Assembly (NCBI GenBank): GCA_016717325.1
Contig: JADKFV010000029.1
Location: forward strand, 1 to 64,000
Direction of reading: 5' to 3'
Source of the DNA: Bacteroidota bacterium
GTDB taxonomy: Bacteria; Bacteroidota; Bacteroidia; AKYH767-A; OLB10
Length of the DNA stretch: 64,000 bases
Shown: one piece after another, positions 16,598 to 27,969 of the stretch
Numbering within the stretch: position 1 is the stretch's first letter
How the letters are laid out: every line of letters starts with the position of its first letter
The notes under the pieces: generated by a model
Told to the model about the DNA's origin: nothing
Database searches by the model: none
What the model saw: the letters and a program-made list of their open reading frames with translations, nothing else
Made by a program: the position numbers and the translations under genes

Positions 16598-17766
16598 ATG
16601 TATCCAATCATAAAATTAAAACCTGGCAAAGAACGGAGTGTAAAGAATTATCATCCGTGGGTGTTTTCGGGTGCTGTGGGAAAAATAGACGATAACCTGA
16701 AAGAAGGCGATGTATGTTATTTGCACAATGCCGATAATCAATTTCTGGCAACAGGCCATTTCCACAAAAGCTCCATTCTGTTTCGTGTATTGTCGTTCGA
16801 AAAAATAACTATCGACAAGCAGTATTTTATAGATGGAATACAACTGGCAAAAACATTGCGCGCTCAACTCAACTTATTAAACAATGCCGACACCAATGCC
16901 TACAGGCTTGTGCATGGCGAGGGCGATAACATGAGTGGATTGGTGATTGATATTTACAACAACAATGCTGTGGTGCAATGTCATACACGTGGCATGGCAA
17001 ATCATAAAAACGAAATTGGCACAGCTTTGCAGGAAGTGTTTAATAATCAACTCGAAACAATTTATTTTCGACATGCCATTCATAAAGAAAATGACAGCAA
17101 CGAAAATTTGTTTTTACATGGTGAAAATAAAAGCGCAGTGATAAAAGAAAATACTTTGCAGTTTAATGTGGATTGGATAGATGGCCAAAAAACAGGATTC
17201 TTTCTCGACCAAAGGAATAACCGAAATCTGCTGAGTCAATTTTGTAATGGCAAAAAAGTACTTAACACTTATTGTTATACTGGTGGTTTCAGCATTTATG
17301 CATTGCATGGTGGTGCTTCGCTGGTTCACTCAGTCGATAGTTCGGCAAAGGCTATTGATATGCTTTTGCAAAACGTAAAACTCAATTTTGAAAATGCGAA
17401 TCATGAATCATTTTGTGAAGATGCAGGTAAGTTTATAAAAAATATGAGTCACGATTACGATGTAATTATTCTGGACCCACCGGCATTTGCAAAAAATCGT
17501 GATGCCATACACAATGCTTCCATAGCCTATAGAAACCTGAATGCCGAAGCCATAAAAAACATAAAACAAGGTGGAATCATTTTTACTTTTTCGTGTTCAC
17601 AGTCTATCGATAAAGAACTTTTTCGCAAATTAGTTTTTCAGGCCGCTGCTATGAGCAACCGTAAAGTGCGTATACTGTATACGTTAACACAACCGGCCGA
17701 TCACCCCATTAATATTTTCATCCCGAGGGCGAATACCTGAAAGGACTGGTTTTACATATCGAATAA
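16598..17766 (+). CDS. rlmI: 23S rRNA m5C methyltransferase RlmI-like (one frameshift)
   Basis: A class I SAM-dependent methyltransferase of about 390 residues that modifies a cytosine of 23S rRNA. It has an N-terminal PUA domain (KPGKERSVKNYHPWVFSGA, then GDVCYLHN and ATGHFH), FFLDQRNNR, the SAM-binding NTYCYTGGFSIYA (about 223-235) and the catalytic DPPAFAKNRD. The frame ends early at 17740, but one extra T in ATTTTC (17713-17718) restores the conserved tail HPEGEYLKGLVLHIE, ending at 17764-17766. I therefore extend the gene to that stop. Confidence 0.92.
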
Positions 17767-17776
17767 ATAACAGCCG

Positions 17777-18547
17777 GTGGATTCCATAGAATTTTCGACC
17801 CTTGCCATTTGTTGCTTCGCAGCTTTGCTTGCAGGTTTTATAGATGCTATTGCCGGTGGCGGTGGTTTAATACAATTGCCGGTATTGCTTATCAATTTGC
17901 CCAATACATTCTTGCCATCGGTAATTGGAACAAATAAATTTCCTAATTTTTTGGGAACAGGAATAGCTGCATTTCAGTATTTCAAAAAATTCCGTGTGGA
18001 GTGGCATAAAATAATAATGCCATTAATATTTATTTTTCTGGGTGCACTTTCAGGTACATATTGTCTTGGTTTTGTCGATACAATGTTTTTTAAATATGTA
18101 CTTTTTTTTGTATTGCTCCTGCTTGCCATTTTCTTAATGTTCAATAAAAATTTCGGACAAAATATTAAACCAAAGAAAATAAACAATGCTGCATTTTATG
18201 TTGCCATTTTTTGTTGTGGCTTCTACGATGGAATTATAGGTCCGGGCACAGGCATCCTGTTAATTCTGTTAATGATATGGGCCAAAGGTTACGACTTTAT
18301 GCATGCTTCTGCATATGCTAAAATAATAAATCTGAGCTCCAACTTTGCTTCTATACTTTTATTTGTTGCTCACAATAATATTATTTGGGCACTGGCAATT
18401 CCAATGTCGTGCTGCAATATCGTTGGCGCTTATACCGGTTCGCGAATGGCCATTTTGCGTGGCAATAATTTTATACGTTATGTTTTTTTTATCGTCATCA
18501 TTTTATTGCTCGTTCGTTTTGCATGGGAATTATTTTTTAAGAAGTGA
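17777..18547 (+). CDS. TSUP/TauE-SafE family permease
   Basis: A 256-residue integral membrane protein with about eight hydrophobic helices. It carries the family signatures GFIDAIAGGGGLIQLPVL (residues 21-38), FPNFLGTGIAAFQY and the repeated half-motif GFYDGIIGPGTGILLILLM. TSUP proteins export or import small sulfur or carboxylate anions; the substrate cannot be read from sequence. The start is a GTG 10 nt after the restored rlmI stop, suggesting co-transcription. Confidence 0.88.
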   Translation: MDSIEFSTLAICCFAALLAGFIDAIAGGGGLIQLPVLLINLPNTFLPSVIGTNKFPNFLGTGIAAFQYFKKFRVEWHKIIMPLIFIFLGALSGTYCLGFVDTMFFKYVLFFVLLLLAIFLMFNKNFGQNIKPKKINNAAFYVAIFCCGFYDGIIGPGTGILLILLMIWAKGYDFMHASAYAKIINLSSNFASILLFVAHNNIIWALAIPMSCCNIVGAYTGSRMAILRGNNFIRYVFFIVIILLLVRFAWELFFKK

Positions 18548-18588
18548 TTTTACGATTTGCTTTCAATTTCAAAAACAATTTTTCCTTC

Positions 18589-19158
18589 TCAACACTTGAA
18601 CAACCAGTTATAAATCATTTGATCACCGTGTTCTGTTAATATCGATTCGGGATGGAATTGAACACCACGCAAATTATATTCGCTATGCTTCATAGCCATT
18701 ATGTAATTGCTTTCGTCAGTTGCAGTGGTTATTAAATTCTTATTATCGTCATTATTTTTCACCACCCACGAGTGATAGCGACCACAAATAAAATCTTGAG
18801 GTATTTCATCAAACAAAGAATCGGGCGCAGTCAAAAATGTCTTTCGCGCAACACCGTGCTGCACCGTTTCGAGATTGTATAATTCATAGCCGAACGAAAC
18901 GGCAATAGCTTGCAAGCCAAGGCAAACACCAAGTATTTTTTTTTGCGATTTATACTCATTAATTAATTCCATCATTATACCGGATTGCTCAGGTAGTCCG
19001 GGTCCTGGTGATAAAACTATTGCATCATAAACCGCTACCTCTTTTACGGTAATGGCATCATTGCGAAACACATCTACCACAACCCCATCGTACTTTTGTA
19101 AGTAATGCAATAAATTGAAAGTGAACGAATCGTAATTGTCGAGCAAAAGAATTTTCAT
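18589..19158 (-). CDS. Glutamine amidotransferase of aminodeoxychorismate/anthranilate synthase
   Basis: A class I glutamine amidotransferase of 189 residues: LLLDNYDSFTFNLLHYL at the start, VLSPGPGLPEQSG, the catalytic cysteine in LGVCLGLQAIAVSFG, and the His-Glu pair in GVQFHPESILTEHG. It supplies ammonia for p-aminobenzoate or tryptophan synthesis; the sequence does not separate PabA from TrpG. No trp genes are adjacent, and folP is 4 kb away, which slightly favours PabA. Confidence 0.93.
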   Translation of the reverse strand: MKILLLDNYDSFTFNLLHYLQKYDGVVVDVFRNDAITVKEVAVYDAIVLSPGPGLPEQSGIMMELINEYKSQKKILGVCLGLQAIAVSFGYELYNLETVQHGVARKTFLTAPDSLFDEIPQDFICGRYHSWVVKNNDDNKNLITTATDESNYIMAMKHSEYNLRGVQFHPESILTEHGDQMIYNWLFKC

Positions 19159-19229
19159 TAAAAAAGAATAAATAAATTTTGAGAATGAAACTTCAAAACT
19201 AACTTTGTTTCGAATAATAAAATAACAAA

Positions 19230-19607
19230 ATGAAGAAAATAATTTTTACCGAGAATGCGCCCAAACCAATTGGCCCATATAGTCAGGCCATTTTATTAAA
19301 TGATGTATTGTATGCTTCGGGTCAAATAGCTATCAATCCCGAAAATGATCAATTGGTGCTCGATAATATAATTGAAGAAACAATACAGGTGATGAAAAAT
19401 ATTGGTGCACTGCTTACAGCAGCCGGCATGGATTATACGCACATTATCAAAACAAGTATTTTTTTGAAGGATATGAACAACTTTGGTCAGGTTAATAATA
19501 TATATGGCTCTTTTTTTAAAGGTGATTTTCCCGCACGCGAAACAGTACAAGTTGCCCGCTTACCAAAAGATGTAAATGTTGAAATATCGGTGATTGCTTC
19601 TTTTTAG
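19230..19607 (+). CDS. ridA: RidA-family reactive enamine/imine deaminase
   Basis: A 125-residue YjgF/YER057c/UK114 protein that hydrolyses reactive enamines formed by PLP enzymes. It shows APKPIGPYSQAI (residues 9-20), YASGQIAINPEN, IGALLTAAGMDYTHIIKTSI and the substrate arginine in FPARETVQVARLPKDVNVE. It is divergent from the amidotransferase gene across a 71-nt spacer. Confidence 0.95.
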   Translation: MKKIIFTENAPKPIGPYSQAILLNDVLYASGQIAINPENDQLVLDNIIEETIQVMKNIGALLTAAGMDYTHIIKTSIFLKDMNNFGQVNNIYGSFFKGDFPARETVQVARLPKDVNVEISVIASF

Positions 19608-19736
19608 ATTTTTGCTTGCATACACTTTTGTGCAATAAAATATTCTTTCACACAACTAATCAATACACAATTTGAACAGGGTTAATTCGTGTGTTAACAT
19701 ATTGTAAATTTTATGTTAAACTTATGTTTCTTTTTT

Positions 19737-19744
19737 TATTTTTG
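19737..19744 (+). promoter_or_regulatory. -7 element of the CotH-type gene
   Basis: TATTTTTG fits TAnnTTTG exactly and ends 29 nt before the ATG at 19774. I see no convincing -33 box at the expected spacing. Confidence 0.5.
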
Positions 19745-19773
19745 CGCATAAATAAATCAATAAATAAAAATCT

Positions 19774-22300
19774 ATGAAATTAAAAAGTATGTTTTTTTGT
19801 TTGGCTTCAGCCTTAATATTTAGCTTTCACTCGAAAGCGCAAGTAATTATCAATGAATATTCATGCTCTAATTTAACACAGTTTGTTGACGACCACAGCG
19901 ATTATGGCGATTGGTTCGAGTTGTATAACACAGGCAACGCTGCCGTAAGTTTGCAAGGCATGTATTTGAGTGACGACTCATTAAATAATTTGAAGTGGCT
20001 TATTCCTGTCAATGTAAATATTGGTGCATTCGGTTTTGCCCGCTTTTGGGCATCGGGGCGCAATGTAGTGTCGGGTACGCATTTCCATACAAATTTTAAA
20101 TTTGACGCAAACAAAAAACAATAAAGAGTTTATTGTACTTTCCGATGCAAATGGTGTAATTCAGGATTATGTAAAACTCACAAATGAAACCAAGGTTGGG
20201 CACAGTATCGGCCGCACTCAAAATGGTGGTGCAACCTGGGGCATTTTTACTTCCCCTACTCCAAATGGATCCAACAATGGAGCAACATCTTATCAGCGAT
20301 ATGCTGCTCGTCCTGATTTTAGTTTGTTAGCCGGGCATTATGCTGCCACAATTACTGTTGATATTACTACCACTGAACCAAATGCAACAATCCGTTACAC
20401 TATTGATGGCAATGAACCAACAGGTGCTTCATTACTTTACAATGGGCCAGTAACAATAACAACTACCAAAGTTTTAAAGGCCATCAGCATATCGCCCGAT
20501 CCACAAGTTTTAACAAGTTTAATGCGTTTCGATACTTATTTTATAAACGTGAGTCATACGCTTCCTATAGTTTCTGTATCAGCATCCTTGCTGACCAATC
20601 TCGCTAATGGAAACGGAAATTTGGAGCCTTATGGATCATTTGAATATTTTGATACTGCCGGTGTACGAAAAGCAAAAACTTATGGTGAGTTTAACCGTCA
20701 TGGGCAAGATTCGTGGGTTTTAAGCCAACGGAGTTTAGATTTTGCAGCCCGCGATGAAATGGGATACAACTATACTATCAAAGAGAAAATATTTCAAACA
20801 ACACCACGCGATGAGTTTCAAAAAATTATTCTTCGTGCTGCAGGCGATGATAATTATCCTGCCGACCACAATAATGCAAATGCAGGCAGTGCACATATGC
20901 GCGATGCTTACGTACATATGTTGGCAAAAAATGGCGGAATGAATCTTGATGTGCGCACCGCTGCAAAATGTATAGTTTATTTAAATGGTGCTTATTGGGG
21001 TGTATATGATTTACGCGAAAATCCCGATGACCACGATTTTACAGGGTACTATTACGGACAGGATAAATTCCATTTGCAATATATAGAAACATGGGGCAAC
21101 ACATGGGCGCAATATGGTGGCGCACAAACACTAACTGACTGGGGCGCATTAAAAAGTTATATTTACGGAAACAGCATGGCCGACCCGGCAAAGTTTCAAT
21201 ATGTGACAGATAGATATGATGTTACAAGCCTTGTTGATTATGTAATTACAAATACATTTACAGTATGCACCGATTGGTTGAATTACAACACAGGTTGGTG
21301 GCGCGGAATGGATAGCACCGGCACACATTTAAAATGGGGCTACATACTTTGGGACAATGATGCCACTTTCGATTTTTATATAAACTATACTAATGTGCCC
21401 AGCACTACTGCCAACAGCGCACCGTGTGGAGTCGAAAATTCCTCCGCAGTTGCAGATCCACAAAATCATATTGACATACTCAATAAACTGCGTGTAAATC
21501 CCGACTTCAATCAATACTATATTTCGCGCCAAATAGATATGTGGAACACGGTTTTTAGTTGCGACAACATGCTTGGTCAATTGGATAGTGTAATTGCAGT
21601 AATAGATCCCGAAATGGCACAACATTCACTCCGTTGGGCAGGTACGTATACAGAATGGGTTACAAATAGAAATATATTGCGCAGCTTTATTCAAAACCGC
21701 TGCATTCTTTTAGAAACAGGATTTAAAAATTGCTACAATCTTACAGGTGGTTATGATATTACACTTAATACCGACCCAGCCGGTGCAGGCGATATAAAAT
21801 TGAATACGCTAACTCACACACAATTACCATGGACAGGAAAATACTTTGGCGGTATGGAAAATTTAATTGCCGTAATGCCAAAACCAAATTACAATTTTGT
21901 GAACTGGTCATCGGCATCGCAAACTTTTTCGCCCAATGTAAATGCTACCAATGTAAAAGTTGACTTCAATGCCAACGATACTGTGGTTGCACATTTCACT
22001 TTAGCAAATGGAATTTTTGAATTGGAAGGAAGTTTGCCAAACATAAGTGCAATGCCAAGCGTATTTAACAGCGCTACTAATTTAGAGTATTACCTGCCCG
22101 AAAATGCCGCTGTGAATATCGATTTGATTTCGGCCACGGGACAAAAAGTAATGACACTTTCACAAATGGAAAACCAACCAAAAGGACATTACATGATTCA
22201 CTTGAATTTAGCCGGCACCACTTTGCCATCGGGTGTGTACTTTGTAAACATGATTGCCGGTGATCACAAGTCAACAGTAAAATTGATTTACTCGAAATAA
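19774..22300 (+). CDS. Secreted CotH-kinase-family protein with T9SS sorting domain (one frameshift)
   Basis: About 840 residues once a frameshift is repaired. In order: signal peptide (1-22), lamin-tail-like domain (QVIINEYSCSNLTQFVDDHS, DYGDWFELYNTG), a chitobiase/C-terminal-like segment (TIRYTIDGNEPTGASLLYNG), a CotH-like domain (SFEYFDTAG, GEFNRHGQDSW, AYWGVYDLRENPDDHDF), an InlB-repeat-like module (TDPAGAGDI ... YNFVNWS) and a T9SS type A sorting domain (YYLPENAAVNIDLISATGQK to VKLIYSK). The shift is in the A6 run at 20113-20118; five As give NKNNKEFIVLSD. CotH proteins can be protein kinases; here an extracellular structural or enzymatic role is possible. Confidence 0.85.
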
Positions 22301-22323
22301 TATTTTTTCAATACGTTTTATAG

Positions 22324-22356
22324 AATCCTGTGTCATTCGATGCAGGATTTTTTTTT
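22324..22356 (+). terminator. Rho-independent terminator after the CotH-type gene
   Basis: AATCCTG pairs with CAGGATT across a 12-nt loop and is followed by nine Ts. It lies 24 nt after the stop codon at 22300. Confidence 0.75.
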
Positions 22357-22425
22357 GTTTTACTTTTCATCAAGGGTTGATTTTCGAAAAGACTAATGTA
22401 TCATTGCAATCAGCATTCATTGACT

Positions 22426-24904
22426 ATGTACATCGAAATTATTTTACAATTATATTTGATAAAGGAGTATACCTATCATGTGCCCGATGAACTGGCAGAT
22501 CAGGTTATGCCCGGTAAGCGTGTGCTGGTGCAGTTTGGCAAAAGTAAGATATATGCCGGCCTGATTAAAAGTATTGTTGCTAAGGTGCCTACTGGCTATG
22601 AGCCAAAATCTATTCTCGAAATACTTGATGAATATCCTATTGTGAATGCTCAGCAGCTGAAGCTTTGGCAATGGATTGCCGATTACTATTTGTGTACCCT
22701 TGGCGAAGTAATGTTGTGTGGATTGCCATCATCATTGAAGCTCGAAAGCACAGCCATTGTAAGCCTGCATCCAGCATTTGTGGAAACCGAAACTATGCTA
22801 ACCGACCGCGAATTTCTTATTGTAGAAGCTTTACATAGCGTTGCTAATCTGGAAATAAAAGAAGTAGAAAAAATAGTTGGTACCAAAGCCGTTTTCAAAT
22901 TATTGAAAACCATGGTGGAGAAAAATATTATTCAACTCAATCAGGAAATTGATACAGCCAGCAAAGCACGCAAGGTAGTGTATGTTGAGTTGGCCGAAAA
23001 GTATAAGGATGAAAACAACCTGCGCGATTTATTTTCTTCGTTGGAGTTAAAAGCACCTAAGCAGTTTGAATTGCTTTTACATTATTTAAACATCACCATG
23101 AATCGCAATGCAGAAAAAAGCGATTCCAAAAACGAAGCTTATAAAGACAGCAAATAGCAGCAGTGCAATTTTTAATCAAATGCATAAAAAAGAAATTTTT
23201 GTAACAATAGAGCTTGCCGACTTCGATATTGCAAAACCCGAAAAAGAAAATTCCCCATCAAGCATATTATCACCCGAGCAAATTACAGCCTACGAAGAAA
23301 TAATGACTCAACACACCAAAAAGGATATTGTGTTGTTGCATGGAGTTACATCAAGCGGTAAAACGGAAATCTATATAAAACTTATTGAGAACTGTGCGCG
23401 CAACTACAAACAAGTAATGTATTTGCTACCCGAAATTGCGCTCACCACGCAAATGATAAAGCGGTTACAAAAACATTTTGGCGATAAACTTTTGGTGTAT
23501 CATTCGCTTTACAACGAAACCGAACGTCTGCTTACCTGGAACAAAATGCTGAAGTATAAACGCGATACAGAAAACCGCATATTCGATTTCCAAATAATTA
23601 TTGGTGCCCGTTCAGCGTTGTTTCTGCCCTACTCCAACCTGGGTTTGGTAATCATTGATGAAGAGCATGAACCAAGTTTTAAGCAATATGATCCGGCACC
23701 CAGGTACCACGCCCGCGATGCTGCAATGGTTTTGGCAAAATATTTCGAAGCTAAAGTTGTGCTTGGTTCGGCAACACCATCTATAGAAACGTATTACAAT
23801 TCAAAAGCCGAAAAATTTGGATTAGTAGAATTGAATTCGCGATTTGGGAATTTAGAATTGCCATCAATTTCAGTTGTTGATTTGAAAGAAGAATACAAAC
23901 GGAAAAAAATGAAAGGGTTTTTTTCGCAGCCATTTATAACAGGAGTAAGCGATGCGCTTTCTGCAAACGAACAAGTCATACTTTTTCAAAATCGAAGAGG
24001 GTTTGCTACCATGCTCGAATGCAAACAATGTGGTTGGGCACCGCAATGCATAAACTGCGATGTAACATTAAGCTACCACAAAATTAGCAATCAACTGAGT
24101 TGCCATTATTGTGGTTACAAAATGAGTGTACCGCAAAAATGCATGGCATGCAGCAGCCCTCAGTTAGAAACCAAAGGGATTGGCACCGAGCGGATAGAAG
24201 AAGAAATGGAAATATTATTTCCCGAAAAAAAAATCGCGCGCTTAGACCTCGATACCACACGAACAAAAAATGCTTACCGCAAAATATTGTCGGCCTTTGA
24301 AGAAGGAGAAACGGACATATTGGTAGGCACGCAAATGATTACAAAAGGCCTCGACTTCGATAACGTAAGTACTGTAGGAATTGTGAATGCCGATACTATG
24401 CTCAATTTTCCAGACTTTCGTGCGGCTGAAAGAAGTTTGCAATTGATGCTTCAAGTAAGCGGACGCTCCGGTCGAAAAAACAAACAGGGAAAAGTAATTA
24501 TTCAATCATACCGGCCTGCACATCCTGTTTTACAATATGTTTTGGCGCATGACTATTTGGGCTTTTATGATGCAGAATTAAAAGAACGTAAGCTATTCGG
24601 ATTCCCTCCTTTTACCAAGCTTATTGAAATTACTTTAAAGCACAAAAACCTAAGAACATGCGATGAAGGTGCAATTTATTATACAAAAATATTGAAAGAT
24701 CAATTTGCGCAAAGGGTGCTGGGGCCAAGCATTCCGCATGTTTCCAAAATCAGCAATTTTTATCTGCGCACCATTTTACTCAAAATTGAAAATAATGTAT
24801 CGCTTTCGCAAACAAAAAAAATGATACTCACATTGAATAATCTTTTTTGGGCTAATCCCACTTTCCGTTCTATAATTATTCATGCCGATGTAGACCCGCT
24901 TTAG
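22426..24904 (+). CDS. priA: Primosomal protein N' (PriA helicase), one frameshift
   Basis: A replication-restart helicase of about 825 residues, normal length. The N-terminal domain begins MYIEIILQLYLIKEYTYHVP (hence the start at 22426) with PGKRVLVQFGKSKIYAGLI. The helicase core has Walker A GVTSSGKTEIYI, motif LVIIDEEHEPSFKQ, RYHARDAAMVLAK and LGSATPSIETYYN. Eight zinc-binding cysteines lie in CKQCGW...CINC...CHYCGY...CMAC, followed by GTQMITKGLDFDNV. The shift is in the A6 run at 23112-23117: five As join NAEK to AIPKTKL. PriA is almost always essential for normal growth, so an indel error is likely. Confidence 0.95.
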
Positions 24905-24979
24905 ATTCTCTTTTTTCCTTTTCAGAACAAGAGTGAAACATATTTTGTCCTATCACTTTTTTGTTTAAAAAACATTTAC

Positions 24980-24987
24980 GATATTTG
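24980..24987 (+). promoter_or_regulatory. Probable -7 element of the M43 protease gene
   Basis: GATATTTG has one mismatch to TAnnTTTG; TTTG occurs at 24960-24963, a little closer than usual. The ATG is 27 nt downstream. Confidence 0.35.
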
Positions 24988-25013
24988 CATTAACACTAAT
25001 AAAAACAAAAAAG

Positions 25014-26288
25014 ATGAAAAAATCTCTACTGATTATCGTAGCTGCATTAGCTACCAACATGGCCATGTCGCAGACACAAATAAAGCATCGCACCTGTGGA
25101 ACTCATGAATACAATGAACAATTGATGCAACAAGACCCACAGTTTAAAGCAGCACAGGAACAAATTGAAATAAACACTCAAGCTATTATTAATGAGCAAG
25201 CCAATAATGGCACGTTAAGCAAAGTTACAAATGTGGTAAACATTCCTGTGGTAGTGCATGTGGTTTATAAAACAGCGGCACAAAACATTTCGGATGTAAA
25301 AATAAATGCTCAGATAGCACAATTGAATCTGGACTTTGCAGCCTTAAATACAGATTCTAATCTTATTCCGGCACCATTTAAACCGCTGTTTGCAAATACA
25401 CAAATTCAGTTTTGTCTTGCCCAACGCGATCCTCAAGGTAACCCAAGCACCGGAATTGTACGGGTTCTAACTACAGTATCATCATTTACCCAAAGCAATG
25501 GTGTAAAATATACTGCACAAGGTGGTAGCAATGCATGGCCAGCATCAAGTTACCTCAACCTTTGGGTTTGTAATTTAGGCAGTAGCTTATTGGGATATGC
25601 ACAGTTTCCCGGTGGCTCAGCCGCAACAGATGGTGTAGTTTGTTTATATGGTACAGTAGGAAGTATGCTTTCTCCGGGCAGCACACCCAGTTATAATTTA
25701 GGGCGTACAAATGGGCATGAAATTGGACATTGGTTAAATCTTCGTCACATATGGGGCGATGCCAATTGTGGCAACGATTTGGTGAGCGATACCCCAACAC
25801 AGCAAGGCGCAAATTTTGGTTGCCCAAACTTTCCAAAAATATCTTGTAACAATGGTCCAAACGGAGAGATGTTTGTAAATTACATGGATTATGTTGACGA
25901 TGATTGCATGCATATGTTTACTGTAGGTCAAAGCGCACGTATGAATGCCCTTTTTAACCCAAATACAGGCACACGTAAATCATTGCTTACTTCACTCGGT
26001 TGTACTCCTGTAGGCATCAATGAAGTTAAAGACGCAGCAGAAATTATGAACGTATATCCAAATCCTTCTGCAGGTGTTTTTACGTTAAACTTTAATGCAG
26101 ATAAAATTTATGATTTCGAGATAAACGTTTATAACGAACTGGGAGCGAAAGTTTATTCGAAAAGCGAAACAAAATATTACGATAATGTATATTCATTAGA
26201 TTTGAATTCGTTGAAAGATGGCATGTACAATATGGTTTTGACTATAGGTGACAAATCATATTCATCGCGTATTTCGATTCAAAAATAA
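25014..26288 (+). CDS. Secreted M43 (pappalysin-like) zinc metalloprotease, T9SS cargo
   Basis: A 424-residue extracellular protease. A signal peptide (1-19) is followed by a pro-region with IPVVVHVVYKTAAQNISD. The catalytic site reads GRTNGHEIGHWLNLRHIWGD, the extended HExxHxxGxxH-type zinc motif (two His, third His at RHIWGD). The Met-turn region is NYMDYVDDDCMHMFT, as in M43 enzymes. A C-terminal T9SS type A domain runs from about 345 (MNVYPNPSAGVFTLNF to SRISIQK). It is transcribed alone, with a terminator downstream. Confidence 0.92.
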   Translation: MKKSLLIIVAALATNMAMSQTQIKHRTCGTHEYNEQLMQQDPQFKAAQEQIEINTQAIINEQANNGTLSKVTNVVNIPVVVHVVYKTAAQNISDVKINAQIAQLNLDFAALNTDSNLIPAPFKPLFANTQIQFCLAQRDPQGNPSTGIVRVLTTVSSFTQSNGVKYTAQGGSNAWPASSYLNLWVCNLGSSLLGYAQFPGGSAATDGVVCLYGTVGSMLSPGSTPSYNLGRTNGHEIGHWLNLRHIWGDANCGNDLVSDTPTQQGANFGCPNFPKISCNNGPNGEMFVNYMDYVDDDCMHMFTVGQSARMNALFNPNTGTRKSLLTSLGCTPVGINEVKDAAEIMNVYPNPSAGVFTLNFNADKIYDFEINVYNELGAKVYSKSETKYYDNVYSLDLNSLKDGMYNMVLTIGDKSYSSRISIQK

Positions 26289-26352
26289 CAGCATTTTAGC
26301 AATCGAATCTTTTTGGTTAAAAGCTAATCGGAATACAAAATATAAAAATGGA

Positions 26353-26386
26353 GCGTAGTCGTAAAAAACGATTACGCTTTTTTTTT
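26353..26386 (+). terminator. Rho-independent terminator after the M43 protease
   Basis: GCGTAGTCG pairs with CGATTACGC (one G-T pair) around a short A-rich loop, followed by nine Ts. Confidence 0.8.
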
Positions 26387-26679
26387 GGAAAATAGTATCA
26401 GCTATTTATAGTGTTGTTGTTCGATTACAATTTTTTCATTTTTAATAATACGATATACATTATTGAAATACACATTTCACCCGGCTGAATGCATAGATTT
26501 AAAAAGTTAGAAATGGGCTAAAACACTTATCTAAATAAAATCAGTTATATTTTCAATAAAACTTTATTAGGTATACATTTGCAAAACTTTGCGAAACAAA
26601 ATCATGTTTGGACATAGCCAAAATAGAAATGGCTCGTTTCAAAAAAAGATTTAATAAGAATCCTTTAACAAGTATTTTT
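26387..26679. promoter_or_regulatory. Intergenic region with the mqnE promoter
   Basis: Very AT-rich. A promoter is visible: TTTC at 26551-26554, 19 nt, then TACATTTG at 26574-26581, which differs from the consensus only in the last base of the -33 box. The leader would be about 90 nt. I see no other gene here. Confidence 0.55.
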
Positions 26680-27810
26680 ATGATTGATACAGATTTAAAT
26701 ATAGCGCCTTTATTCTCGGCAATTAACAACAAAATATATTAGTACTGTTGCCGATAAAATAATGAACGGTGTGCGCATTACCAATGACGATGCGCTTTTG
26801 CTTTACCATTCCGACATTGGATTGGTTGGAATGTTAGCAAATGTGGTGCGTGAGCGAAAAAACGGAAACAAAGTTTTCTTTAACCGTAATTTTCATATTG
26901 AGCCCACTAATGTTTGTGTGTTTAGTTGCAAGTTTTGCTCCTACTCCAAACTTTATAAAAACCGTGAAGATGGCTGGGAATTAAATCTGGAACAAATGCT
27001 CGACCGTGTGCGCGCTTACGATGGCATTCCTGTAACCGAAGTACATATTGTAGGTGGTGTGCATCCAAAAATGGATGTTCATTTCTTTGCCCAATTATTG
27101 AAAAGTATAAAAGAACTCAGGCCCGATTTACATATCAAAGCCTTTACTGCCGTTGAGTTAGACTATATGATAAAGAAATCGAAAATGACTATTGACGAAG
27201 GCCTCAAGTATTTACACGAAAATGGACTTGACTCACTACCAGGTGGTGGTGCCGAAATTTTTGACGAAGAAATCAGAAATAAAATATCCGCAGATAAATG
27301 CACTGCTAATGAGTGGCTCTACATACACGAAGAAGTGCACAAACTTGGAATGCATAGCAATGCCACAATGCTGTATGGCCATATAGAAAATTACGAACAT
27401 CGCATCAATCACATGGACAGATTGCGACAGCTGCAAGACCGCACTCATGGATTTAATACTTTCATTCCACTCAAATTTCGTAATAAAGATAACGATATGT
27501 CGGATGTAAAAGAATCGACACTAATTGAAGATTTAAAAATTATGCCGTAAGCAGAATTTACCTCGACAACTTTCCACATATAAAAGCATACTGGCCAATG
27601 ATAGGCAGAAATACTGCGCAAATGAGTTTGGCTTATGGAGTTGACGATATGGATGGCACCATAGATGACAGTACAAAAATATATACTATGGCCGGTGCAG
27701 AAGAACAAAATCCTTCGCTTACAACCGAGCAATTGGTACAACTGATTAATGATGCCGGTCGCGAAGCTGTTGAACGCGATACACTATATAATGTAGTAAA
27801 ACAATATTAA
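26680..27810 (+). CDS. mqnE: Aminofutalosine synthase MqnE (two frameshifts)
   Basis: A radical-SAM enzyme of the futalosine route to menaquinone, adding the carboxyvinyl-oxybenzoate to SAM-derived adenosine. Joined frames give about 376 residues. The cluster motif is FHIEPTNVCVFSCKFCSYS (CxxxCxxC), followed by VTEVHIVGGVHPKMD and LPGGGAEIFDEEIR. Repair near 26731 (A4 to A3 in ACAAAATAT) links the N-terminus MIDTDLNIAPLFSAINNK to YISTVADKIMNGV. Repair near 27552 (a missing G in ATGCCG) links LIEDLKIM to VSRIYLDNFPHIKAYWPMIG, with the frame ending at 27808-27810. The 'FNRNFHIEPTNVC' context separates it from MqnC. Confidence 0.92.
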
Positions 27811-27969
27811 GATTGGAAAAGAATCAAATTATACATTTGGTTTTGGCTTCAACGAATTTCATATTTGAGTGAATTTACGAATTATGCCAATTCATATTTC
27901 GTTTTTAATTCGTATTTCGTTTATAACATCTGCAAACTTAATTCGTGATTAGTAAAGAATTCTCCGAAA

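Noticed and set aside
23105..23165. Programmed frameshift in priA at an AAAAAAG run
   Set aside because: The run resembles the slippery heptamer A_AAA_AAG, but the reading frame relative to it is wrong for a -1 shift; +1 is needed, and the same kind of shift occurs in A/T runs of many other genes.
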